A DNA stretch of 16,367 bases from an uncultured Flavobacteriaceae bacterium (lineage in GTDB: Bacteria; Bacteroidota; Bacteroidia; Flavobacteriales; Flavobacteriaceae), in NCBI GenBank assembly GCA_947311745.1, contig CAMZLT010000181.1:1-16367 (forward strand). Direction: 5' to 3'. This document shows positions 6,329 through 13,077 of this stretch, one piece after another. Every line of letters starts with the position of its first letter. The stretch's first letter is position 1. The notes under the pieces were generated by a model. It was given only the letters and a program-made list of their open reading frames with translations, did not search any database and had not been told where the DNA came from. The position numbers and the translations under genes are program-made.

Positions 6329-6709
6329 ATGAAAAAAATAATACAGACTAAAAATGCTCCTGCTCCAATTGGACCATACAATCAAGCAATTTTAGTAAAT
6401 GATATTTTATACACTTCCGGTCAAATTGCCATAAATGTAACTTCAGGAGAATTGGTTCTAGATACCATCGAAGCAGAAACAAAACAAGTAATGGAAAATT
6501 TAAAAGCTATTTTAACAGAAGTTAACATGACTTTTGATGATGTTTTTAAAACTACCATTTTTTTGTCTGATATGCATAATTTTTTTAAAGTAAATGCTGT
6601 ATATGGCTCCTATTTTAAAGAGGATATTGCTCCTGCAAGGGAAACGGTTGAAGTTGCAAACTTACCCAAATTTGTACATGTTGAAATTTCAGTTCTTGCA
6701 ACAAAATAA
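6329..6709 (+). CDS. ridA: RidA family reactive enamine/imine deaminase
   Basis: RidA hydrolyses reactive 2-aminoacrylate and related enamine/imine intermediates made by PLP enzymes, protecting cytoplasmic enzymes from damage. The 126-residue product has the usual length and conserved sites: P-I-G-P-Y17 near the N-terminus, TSGQI (29-33), PARETVEVANLP with Arg104 (the counterpart of E. coli Arg105, which binds the substrate carboxylate), and Glu119 in VHVEISVLA. The Ser/Cys that follows Arg-x in many homologues is Thr106 here. The whole signature fits the catalytically active RidA subgroup rather than the Arg-less paralogues. Its stop is 4 bp before the rluF ATG, so the two are almost certainly co-transcribed. 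Confidence 0.93.
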   Translation: MKKIIQTKNAPAPIGPYNQAILVNDILYTSGQIAINVTSGELVLDTIEAETKQVMENLKAILTEVNMTFDDVFKTTIFLSDMHNFFKVNAVYGSYFKEDIAPARETVEVANLPKFVHVEISVLATK

Positions 6710-6713
6710 GATC

Positions 6714-7433
6714 ATGCAAGAAACACGAATAAACAAATTTTTAAGCGAAGTTGGTTATTGCTCTAGACGTGCTGCAGATAAATTACTCGAAGCAGGTAGA
6801 ATAACCATAAATGGAAAAATTCCAGAACTTGGCACTAAAATATCTAAAAATGATATTGTAAAAGTAGACGGTAAATTAATTAACAAACCTAAAAAAACAA
6901 ATGTCTATCTTGCTTTTAACAAACCCATCGGAATCGTTTGCACAACCGATACACGAGTAGAAAAAAACAATATTATTGATTATATAAATTATCCTGAACG
7001 TATTTTTCCTATCGGAAGACTAGACAAACCAAGCGAGGGCTTAATTTTTTTAACCAACGATGGCGATATTGTAAATAAAATTTTACGAGCAAGAAACAAT
7101 CACGAAAAAGAATATATTGTATCGGTAAATAGACCTATCACTAGTGATTTTATCCGAAAAATGCAAAATGGAATTCCGATTTTAGATACCGTTACTCGTA
7201 AATGTGTTGTGGAAAAAATAAATAAAAACACCTTTAAAATAATTTTAACACAAGGTTTAAATAGACAAATCAGACGTATGTGCGAATACTTAGATTATCG
7301 TGTTACAAAATTAAAACGAGTACGAATAATGAATGTAAAACTAGACATTCCTGTAGGAAGCTATCGCGATTTAACAAAAGCCGAATTAACCGAAATCAAT
7401 CGTTTAGTAAAAGATTCGTCTAAAACTATTTAG
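6714..7433 (+). CDS. rluF: 23S rRNA pseudouridine(2604) synthase RluF-type
   Basis: This is a 239-residue member of the RsuA/RluB/E/F branch. An N-terminal S4 RNA-binding domain (about 3-57; INKFLSEVGYCSRRAADKLL) precedes the catalytic domain with GRLDKPSEGL (101-110), where Asp104 is the catalytic nucleophile. NRQIRRMCEYL and LKRVRIMN follow. The pattern fits RluF better than RsuA. The start is the ATG at 6714. The frame is open further upstream, but only through ridA, and the S4 domain begins right at this Met. The gap to ridA is 4 bp. The 3' end is convergent with lptD, with only 6 bp between stops, so no separate terminator fits. Confidence 0.9.
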   Translation: MQETRINKFLSEVGYCSRRAADKLLEAGRITINGKIPELGTKISKNDIVKVDGKLINKPKKTNVYLAFNKPIGIVCTTDTRVEKNNIIDYINYPERIFPIGRLDKPSEGLIFLTNDGDIVNKILRARNNHEKEYIVSVNRPITSDFIRKMQNGIPILDTVTRKCVVEKINKNTFKIILTQGLNRQIRRMCEYLDYRVTKLKRVRIMNVKLDIPVGSYRDLTKAELTEINRLVKDSSKTI

Positions 7434-7439
7434 GTATCT

Positions 7440-10130
7440 TTAAAACAAACGTTTATCAGGTAATTTTCGTTGATCGTATTTTAAATCGCTTAAAGTAGAG
7501 GCTTTTACACCAATAAAAAAATAATACGAAGCTGTTGCTCCAAAAGGTGTCCACGAAAAATTCATACGCCAACTATCTAAATCCCTAGCAAAACCAAGTC
7601 TTGTATAAGAAAGTCCTTTATTTTTAAAATCGTATCCAGAGCTATACGTAATATTCCATTTTGGTGTTAGTTCTAAACTTCCGTTAAAACGAAGAGTATT
7701 TCTTGAAATTTCCTTTTCTCTTCGCATATTTGAATATCCTATACTATAATCCAAACTTAATTTCCAAGGAATTTTAGCATAAAAGAGTTTTACATCTTTG
7801 GTTTCCTTTTTATTTTTAGATTTTGCTTGACTTCGTTTTTTTGCACCAATATTTGCTCCAAACATATCGTTTTCATTATTGGAATTACTTTCTTTTTTAT
7901 TTGATTTTTTCTTTTTAAACGTATCGTTTGACAAATTAAAACGTGCAGTTAAATTTGCGTTAGTTAATCTAAATAAACTTCCTCCGTTATTAATATTAAA
8001 AGTGTTAAAACGTTTTCCGTTTACATCAATAGCATACGGATCTAAAGCTGCACTAATATTTAAAGCAAGATTATCAAATAATTTTGTTGAAGCTGTCATA
8101 CTAACAGGTTGCCAACGCAAACTATCTGCTTCTAAATTATAACTAGTTGAAAAATCTAAATTATTTAATAAAATTATTTTTTTATAATCCGTTTTTGTTG
8201 AGTCTTTTGCTTGCACTTTTGCTTCAAACATATTACGTAAAGCAAAAGATAAATTTTGCGAAACAGTACGGTTTGGCTGTCCGTAAATCCCTCTTTCAAA
8301 AGGAGAATACTCTTCGGTATTACCTAATTCATCTTTTTGAACAACATCGTAATAAAAATTAAAATCAGGTGAATATCCATAAGACACAGAAGGTTTTACA
8401 GTATGACGAATTGCTTTTAGTCTTCCTTTTTTAAAGGTAAACATTCCATAACGTGTTGTAGAAGCACTCACACTACCAGAATACGTTCTAAAAGTTTTAA
8501 AGCCATTTATAGTATCTATTTCAATTTTATTGGTTGTAGCATTCCAAGTTTTATGTAGTGTTTTTAAATACCAAACATCTTTATAATTAACACTTGGCGA
8601 AATTGTTATATATTTAAACGCTTTAATATTGGTACTTAAAGCCAAAGTATGTTGCATACCTGAACGTGCATTATCAAACATTTGTTTTTTTAAAAAATCG
8701 GTATCATTGGTTATTACTTCATTTCGCATAGACATACCATATGTAAGACCTATTTGCTGAATTGGATTTTTCTTAACACCATTTTTTGGAGCAAAAGGAT
8801 ACAAACGATCCATATTTACCGATAAACTTGGTAAAGACATGTTAATATCCTCTGTATTGGTATTTTGCGAATGTGTTACACCTATATTCATGCTAAATGG
8901 TGTATTTACAAAGTTTTTAAAATAATTTATGGAGGAACTTAAATTGTTATTTAAATAACTAGGTGTAGCTAATTCATTTAAAGATTGTCTAAAATATTTA
9001 CTGGTTCCAAAATTTACAGAAGCTGAAAATCTTGAATTTGGACTTGCTTTTTGATCTTGATTATGCGACCAAGTTATATTAAAATTACTAGTTTTTGTAT
9101 AATTAGACAAACCTCTCTGACCATTTATAATATTTTCTATACGTAAGCCAAACCTTCCGTTAAATTTATACCGAATTTTATAACTTGAATTTACACGCAT
9201 TCCCCAAGAACCATTGGTATAAATATCTCCTGTTAAAGCTAAATCTACATAATCGTTAATTGCAAAGTAAAATCCTCCATTTTGCAAAAAATAACCACGA
9301 TTATTATCCCCCCAAGTTGGTAGTAAAAGTCCTGAAGTCCTCCCTTTAGAAAGTGGCACATAAAAAAACGGAAATACAATTGGCGTTGGTACATCTGCAA
9401 GATACAATTGGCTTTTACCTCCAACTACTTTTTTATTTGGTACTACTTTAATATTATTAATTGCTATATAATAATCTCGTTTTTTCTTTTGCGATGTAGT
9501 TACCTCTGCACGATTCATATAAATAGTAGAATCATTTTCTCGTTTAGTCATAATCGAACGAATTAACATACCATCTTGTTCTGTATCTACATTATAAATA
9601 ACTGCTTTTTTGGTTTTGAAATTATAAATTAACGAATCTTGTTCCGATTCTTGTAATCCTTGTTTAAAAGTTGGACGTTGAATGTACGTTCCTGTCGAAT
9701 CTATAATTCCTTTTGCATACGCTAAATTCCTTTTGTAATCAATAATAATGATACCTGATTTTAATTCAATATCTTTATAATACAACTCTGCTTCGTTATA
9801 CAAAGTTGCCATTCGTTTAATAAAATCGTTGTGTTTATAATCTTTTGCTGCATCCTTAATTACAGCTTCCAAACGCTCTTTTGGTAAAGAAACCGTATCG
9901 GTTTTTACGCTATCGTTTTTAACCAAAAGAGCTTCTTTTTTAATATTTTCTTTTTTAATTATTTTCGGTTTTAAAGATTTCTTTACAGGAATATCTTGTC
10001 CGTAACTAAATATAATTCCTATAAAAGAAAATAAAAATAAGAAAAGTATGTTATTATATCTTGTATGCAACGCTTTAAATTGTATTTTTGTACTCAAAAC
10101 CACCAAAATGGTTTGGTTTTTGAATACCAT
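7440..10130 (-). CDS. lptD: LPS-assembly outer-membrane protein LptD
   Basis: LptD inserts lipopolysaccharide into the outer leaflet of the outer membrane. The 896-residue product has a hydrophobic signal segment at 26-45, a periplasmic OstA/LptA-like beta domain (about 110-235; YYKDIELKSG, then AYAKGIIDSTG) and the barrel entry PFFYVPLSKGRTSGLLLPTWG (255-274), typical of LptD. A long beta-barrel follows with alternating strands to the C-terminus. Residues 739-779 form a Lys/Asn/Ser-rich loop. There is no cysteine in the whole protein, unlike E. coli LptD with its essential disulfides. ATG 10130 leaves a 20-residue pre-signal extension and only 32 bp to the divergent amidase ATG. A TTG at 10070 just before the signal segment is a credible alternative start. 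The minus strand carries a TATTTTTG box at 10141-10148, close to ATG 10130. Confidence 0.9.
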   Translation of the reverse strand: MVFKNQTILVVLSTKIQFKALHTRYNNILFLFLFSFIGIIFSYGQDIPVKKSLKPKIIKKENIKKEALLVKNDSVKTDTVSLPKERLEAVIKDAAKDYKHNDFIKRMATLYNEAELYYKDIELKSGIIIIDYKRNLAYAKGIIDSTGTYIQRPTFKQGLQESEQDSLIYNFKTKKAVIYNVDTEQDGMLIRSIMTKRENDSTIYMNRAEVTTSQKKKRDYYIAINNIKVVPNKKVVGGKSQLYLADVPTPIVFPFFYVPLSKGRTSGLLLPTWGDNNRGYFLQNGGFYFAINDYVDLALTGDIYTNGSWGMRVNSSYKIRYKFNGRFGLRIENIINGQRGLSNYTKTSNFNITWSHNQDQKASPNSRFSASVNFGTSKYFRQSLNELATPSYLNNNLSSSINYFKNFVNTPFSMNIGVTHSQNTNTEDINMSLPSLSVNMDRLYPFAPKNGVKKNPIQQIGLTYGMSMRNEVITNDTDFLKKQMFDNARSGMQHTLALSTNIKAFKYITISPSVNYKDVWYLKTLHKTWNATTNKIEIDTINGFKTFRTYSGSVSASTTRYGMFTFKKGRLKAIRHTVKPSVSYGYSPDFNFYYDVVQKDELGNTEEYSPFERGIYGQPNRTVSQNLSFALRNMFEAKVQAKDSTKTDYKKIILLNNLDFSTSYNLEADSLRWQPVSMTASTKLFDNLALNISAALDPYAIDVNGKRFNTFNINNGGSLFRLTNANLTARFNLSNDTFKKKKSNKKESNSNNENDMFGANIGAKKRSQAKSKNKKETKDVKLFYAKIPWKLSLDYSIGYSNMRREKEISRNTLRFNGSLELTPKWNITYSSGYDFKNKGLSYTRLGFARDLDSWRMNFSWTPFGATASYYFFIGVKASTLSDLKYDQRKLPDKRLF

Positions 10131-10132
10131 TT
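10106..10132. repeat. Inverted repeat AAATGGT/ACCATTT at the lptD 5' end
   Basis: Seven-base perfect arms (10106-10112 and 10126-10132) are separated by 13 bases. The right arm overlaps the annotated lptD ATG. Just inside lies a second dyad-like element (ACCAAAATGGT). It could be an operator, or a leader hairpin if lptD starts further downstream. This is based only on symmetry. Confidence 0.3.
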
Positions 10133-10140
10133 AACGAAGC

Positions 10141-10148
10141 CAAAAATA
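10141..10148 (-). promoter_or_regulatory. Putative -7 box for lptD (TATTTTTG)
   Basis: Read on the minus strand this is TATTTTTG, an exact TAnnTTTG match. Transcription would begin near 10135, only about 5 bases before ATG 10130. That tiny leader is one reason to consider the TTG at 10070 as the real lptD start. Confidence 0.4.
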
Positions 10149-10162
10149 ACTAAAAATAATTG

Positions 10163-11560
10163 ATGACATCCCAACAAAATACTAAAATTTCAATAAAGTT
10201 TACAAAACGGATACTTATACTATTTATTTGTGTTAATTTGGTATCGTATGCACAAAATTCTAAGTTTTCGGTAGTTTTAGATGCTGGACATGGTGGAAAA
10301 GATGTCGGAACGGTAGGAAACAAACGATACAAAACCTACGAGAGTCATATTGCTTTAAACGTTGTTTTAGAAATTGGCAACCTTTTAAAGAAAAATAACG
10401 ATATAAAAACTATCTATACACGAAAAACAAAAGTTTTTATTCCACTACATAAACGAGGTGATATTGCCAACAAAGCAGATGCAGATTTATTTATTTCGGT
10501 ACATTGCAATTCAGCATCGACAAATGCTTACGGAACAACAACGTACGTTTTAGGTATGGGAAAAACAGCAAAAAACTTTGAACTTTCTAAACGAGAAAAT
10601 GATGTAATTTTATTAGAGGATGACTACGAAAAACATTACGACTACGACCCTAATTCTCGCGAATTCATCATCGGACTAAAATTAATGCAAGAAGAATACC
10701 AAGACAAAAGCATTGAATTTGCTCAGATTGTTCAAAATAAATTTGTAACCGTTGCCAAACGAAAAAATCGTGGTGTAAACCAAGGTAATTTAGCTGTACT
10801 ATACGATTCTTATATGCCAAGTGTCTTGATAGAAATAGGCTTCTTAACTAACAAAAAAGAAGAAGATTTTTTACACACTAAAGCAGGACAAAAATTAATT
10901 GCAAAAGCAATTTACAAAGCAATTATAACTTACAAAAACCGAATAGAAAATAATAGTATAGATACCGAATCCGACATTGTAGAAACCAAAATTAAAGCAG
11001 TTACTGGCTCTAGTACCTATAAAGTTCAAATTGCAACTAGCCGCAACAAAATTGAACCTAAATCATATAATTTTAAAGGTTTACAAAATGTAGAGCGTAA
11101 AAAAGTAGGTTCTGTTTATAAATATTATTACGGAAACACAAACAGCTTAACCAAAGCTAGAGAACTTCGCAAAAGCGTTATCAAACTTTTTAAAGATGCT
11201 TTTATTAAAAAATTTACCGAAAAAGTTACTATTACTGAAATTGAAGAAGCTATAGATAAACCTAAAACTGTTAAAACAAAATCAAAAATTTTTAAAGGCA
11301 TTGATTTTAAAGTACAAGTTACTTCTAGCTTAAAAAAAATAGCAACCAAATCGTATAATTTTAAAGGTCTTAAAAATATGGAAGTTGTAAAAGTTGGTAA
11401 ACATTACAAATACTATTATGGTAAGACTCCAGATTTTAATTTAATCAAAAAAATGCGGAAAGAAGCTGTTGCAAAAGGTTACTCTGATGCGTTTATTGTT
11501 GCAATAAAAAACAACAAAAAAGTGTCGGTTAGTAAAGTTTTAAAAGGTTTAATTAAGTAA
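10163..11560 (+). CDS. N-acetylmuramoyl-L-alanine amidase (Amidase_3) with two SPOR-like repeats
   Basis: This is a zinc amidase that cleaves the bond between MurNAc and L-Ala in peptidoglycan, in the periplasm. ATG 10163 is preferred to the TTG immediately before it, giving 465 residues. The signal peptide is about 14-30 (ending SYAQ). The catalytic domain spans about 35-260: VVLDAGHGGKD (His43), YESHIALN (Glu60), ISVHCN (His114) and VLIEIGFLTN (Glu224), the expected zinc ligands and catalytic Glu. It includes the ENDVILLEDDYEKHYDYDP insertion usual in Bacteroidota. The C-terminal third holds two copies of a module of about 65 residues (286-352 and 382-449), each with [YF]KVQ[IV]-x-[TS]S, KSYNFKGL-[QK]-N and YKYYYG. 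They resemble SPOR domains that bind glycan strands lacking stem peptides. The gene is divergent from lptD, and its stop overlaps the end of the convergent gene by 8 bp. Confidence 0.9.
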   Translation: MTSQQNTKISIKFTKRILILFICVNLVSYAQNSKFSVVLDAGHGGKDVGTVGNKRYKTYESHIALNVVLEIGNLLKKNNDIKTIYTRKTKVFIPLHKRGDIANKADADLFISVHCNSASTNAYGTTTYVLGMGKTAKNFELSKRENDVILLEDDYEKHYDYDPNSREFIIGLKLMQEEYQDKSIEFAQIVQNKFVTVAKRKNRGVNQGNLAVLYDSYMPSVLIEIGFLTNKKEEDFLHTKAGQKLIAKAIYKAIITYKNRIENNSIDTESDIVETKIKAVTGSSTYKVQIATSRNKIEPKSYNFKGLQNVERKKVGSVYKYYYGNTNSLTKARELRKSVIKLFKDAFIKKFTEKVTITEIEEAIDKPKTVKTKSKIFKGIDFKVQVTSSLKKIATKSYNFKGLKNMEVVKVGKHYKYYYGKTPDFNLIKKMRKEAVAKGYSDAFIVAIKNNKKVSVSKVLKGLIK

Positions 11561-12104
11561 TTAATTTAATTATTTTTCTTGCTCGTGTTTGATAACCTAT
11601 ACTCTCTTTTGGTATGTTTTGAACTAAAATTTCTTTTAATTCGCAATGAATCCAAGATTCTTTCAAACCCAAATAATATAATGTTTGCATACTATAAACT
11701 TTAACTGCTATTTTATGTTTTGAAATCATCCAGTCTAAAGTTGTTTCTATAATTCGTTTTATGTTTTCAGTACCTATTTTGTTTAAAGTATTGTTTTTGT
11801 AATGCTCAGTAATAAGCATTTCTAAAACTTTTGCAATCGGACGAACAGCACTTCCATAATGTACTTTAGAAATGTTTTTAGTGAAGTAAACCAAATGTTT
11901 AGATAACCAAAGCATTTTTTCTTTACAAACGAATTCTAATATCCAAGCAGCTTTTATAGAAGTTTTGTTATTTACATCAAAAACTATTTCCAATAATGGC
12001 TCAAAATTTTCATTGCTTTCTAAAACTAAATTTGCAACACGAAGTCTGTTTACTCGCGCAGCGTTTATCACGGATAATTCAGCAAGTAATTCGGTTTTAG
12101 TCAT
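11553..12104 (-). CDS. Helical-repeat (HEAT/ARM-like) protein linked to Nfu, function unknown
   Basis: The 183-residue cytoplasmic protein has no signal peptide. It is predicted all helical, with helix pairs such as SIKAAWILEFVCKEKMLWLS and HKIAVKVYSMQTLYYLG that look like degenerate HEAT/ARM repeats. From memory, flavobacterial relatives are sometimes labelled adenylosuccinate lyase. The protein is less than half the length of PurB and lacks its signature loop, so I reject that function. It starts 5 bp after the nfu stop, a tightly coupled pair, so a role tied to Fe-S cluster transfer is a reasonable inference without direct evidence. The stop codon region overlaps the 3' end of the convergent amidase gene by 8 bp, leaving no space for a terminator between them. 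Confidence 0.75.
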   Translation of the reverse strand: MTKTELLAELSVINAARVNRLRVANLVLESNENFEPLLEIVFDVNNKTSIKAAWILEFVCKEKMLWLSKHLVYFTKNISKVHYGSAVRPIAKVLEMLITEHYKNNTLNKIGTENIKRIIETTLDWMISKHKIAVKVYSMQTLYYLGLKESWIHCELKEILVQNIPKESIGYQTRARKIIKLIT

Positions 12105-12109
12105 ACGAT

Positions 12110-12997
12110 TTAGCCGTTAATAGCAACTACTTTTTCCACTTTATTTGGTAAAACATTTTTTAAAGTTGCTTCAATTCCGTTTTTAAGCGTAATTGTAGAA
12201 GATGGACAACCGCTACAAGCACCTTGTAAAACAACTTCTACACATTTAGATTCTTTATCATAAGACTGAAACATAATGTTTCCACCATCCGCAGTTACAG
12301 CAGGTTTTATATATTCGTTTAAAACGGAAATAATTTCTTTAGAAACAGCATCAACTACTTTATTTTCGGTATTTGTTTTTTCAAAAACGACTACTTCTTT
12401 TGGCTTATAATTTTTAGTTACTAAAGGCTTTTCATCTTGCAAATATTGACGAATATACGAACGCATTTCGTTAAGTATTTCAAACCATTCTATAGCATCA
12501 CTTTTTGCAATAGATATATAATTTTCCGAAATAAAAATCTCTTTAATTTCATAACGATTAAACAATTCTTTTGCAATCGGAACTTCCGTAGCTTCATCAA
12601 TACTAAGCACTTCTATCATTTGTTTGGATAAAAACTTATTACAAACAAATTTAGTAACATTCGGGTTTGGTGTGCTTTCGGCATATACCTGAATTGCTAC
12701 TTTCTGCACTTCCGCTTCTTTAGTAAAAACCGAACCATAAGCTTGTATGTATTTTTCAATCATTGCCTTAAGTTCCTCTTGCACATCTTGCCATTCTACT
12801 ATTTTATATCGTTCAATAGCAATAAAATTTGCCGAAATAAATACTTTTTTAACAAATGGTAAATAAAATAATTGTTGTACTAACATAGAATTTTTAGCAT
12901 CCTCTACATTATTATATTCAAAACTATCCTTTGTAAGCATCGAATCGCTAACAAATTGCATAATAGAATCGTTTTCGGTACGTTCAATATGTATCAT
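12110..12997 (-). CDS. Nfu/NifU-type Fe-S cluster scaffold with two N-terminal Nfu_N domains
   Basis: ATG 12997 gives 295 residues. An upstream in-frame TTG at 13015 lies inside the -7 promoter box and cannot be the start. Three domains are visible. The first Nfu_N-like domain (about 1-90; LFYLPFVKKVFISANFIAIE) has lost the usual TxNP motif near its start (TEND instead). The second Nfu_N domain (about 100-187) keeps it (ESTPNPNVTKF). The NifU C-terminal domain (about 215-295) has ADGGNI and GACSGCPSS, whose Cys261 and Cys264 bind a [4Fe-4S] cluster in a dimer. Such proteins carry assembled clusters to apo-enzymes in the cytoplasm. The gene leads a two-gene operon with the helical-repeat protein and is divergent from the T9SS cargo gene. 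Confidence 0.92.
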   Translation of the reverse strand: MIHIERTENDSIMQFVSDSMLTKDSFEYNNVEDAKNSMLVQQLFYLPFVKKVFISANFIAIERYKIVEWQDVQEELKAMIEKYIQAYGSVFTKEAEVQKVAIQVYAESTPNPNVTKFVCNKFLSKQMIEVLSIDEATEVPIAKELFNRYEIKEIFISENYISIAKSDAIEWFEILNEMRSYIRQYLQDEKPLVTKNYKPKEVVVFEKTNTENKVVDAVSKEIISVLNEYIKPAVTADGGNIMFQSYDKESKCVEVVLQGACSGCPSSTITLKNGIEATLKNVLPNKVEKVVAING

Positions 12998-13012
12998 AAT
13001 ATTATTTTTTTG

Positions 13013-13020
13013 CAAAAATA
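13013..13020 (-). promoter_or_regulatory. -7 promoter box for the nfu operon (TATTTTTG)
   Basis: Read on the minus strand this is TATTTTTG, an exact TAnnTTTG match. Transcription would start near 13006, about 9 bases before ATG 12997. The box contains the TTG triplet that might otherwise be taken as a start codon. No TTG is seen at -33. Confidence 0.5.
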
Positions 13021-13044
13021 GGAAATACTTCTAGTTTATTCTTA

Positions 13045-13052
13045 TATATTTG
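13045..13052 (+). promoter_or_regulatory. -7 promoter box for the T9SS cargo gene (TATATTTG)
   Basis: TATATTTG matches TAnnTTTG. Transcription would start near 13058, giving a leader of about 20 bases before ATG 13078. It lies back to back with the nfu promoter, the two -7 boxes being 24 bp apart, so the two polymerases may compete. Confidence 0.5.
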
Positions 13053-13077
13053 AACATTAATTATCCCTTAACGCATT

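Noticed and set aside
6594..6713. Upstream extension of rluF into ridA
   Set aside because: The extra 40 residues come from the ridA reading region out of frame, and the S4 domain begins exactly at the ATG at 6714.
11553..12104. Adenylosuccinate lyase (PurB) as the product
   Set aside because: At 183 residues it is too short and has none of the lyase signature regions. The helical-repeat pattern fits better.
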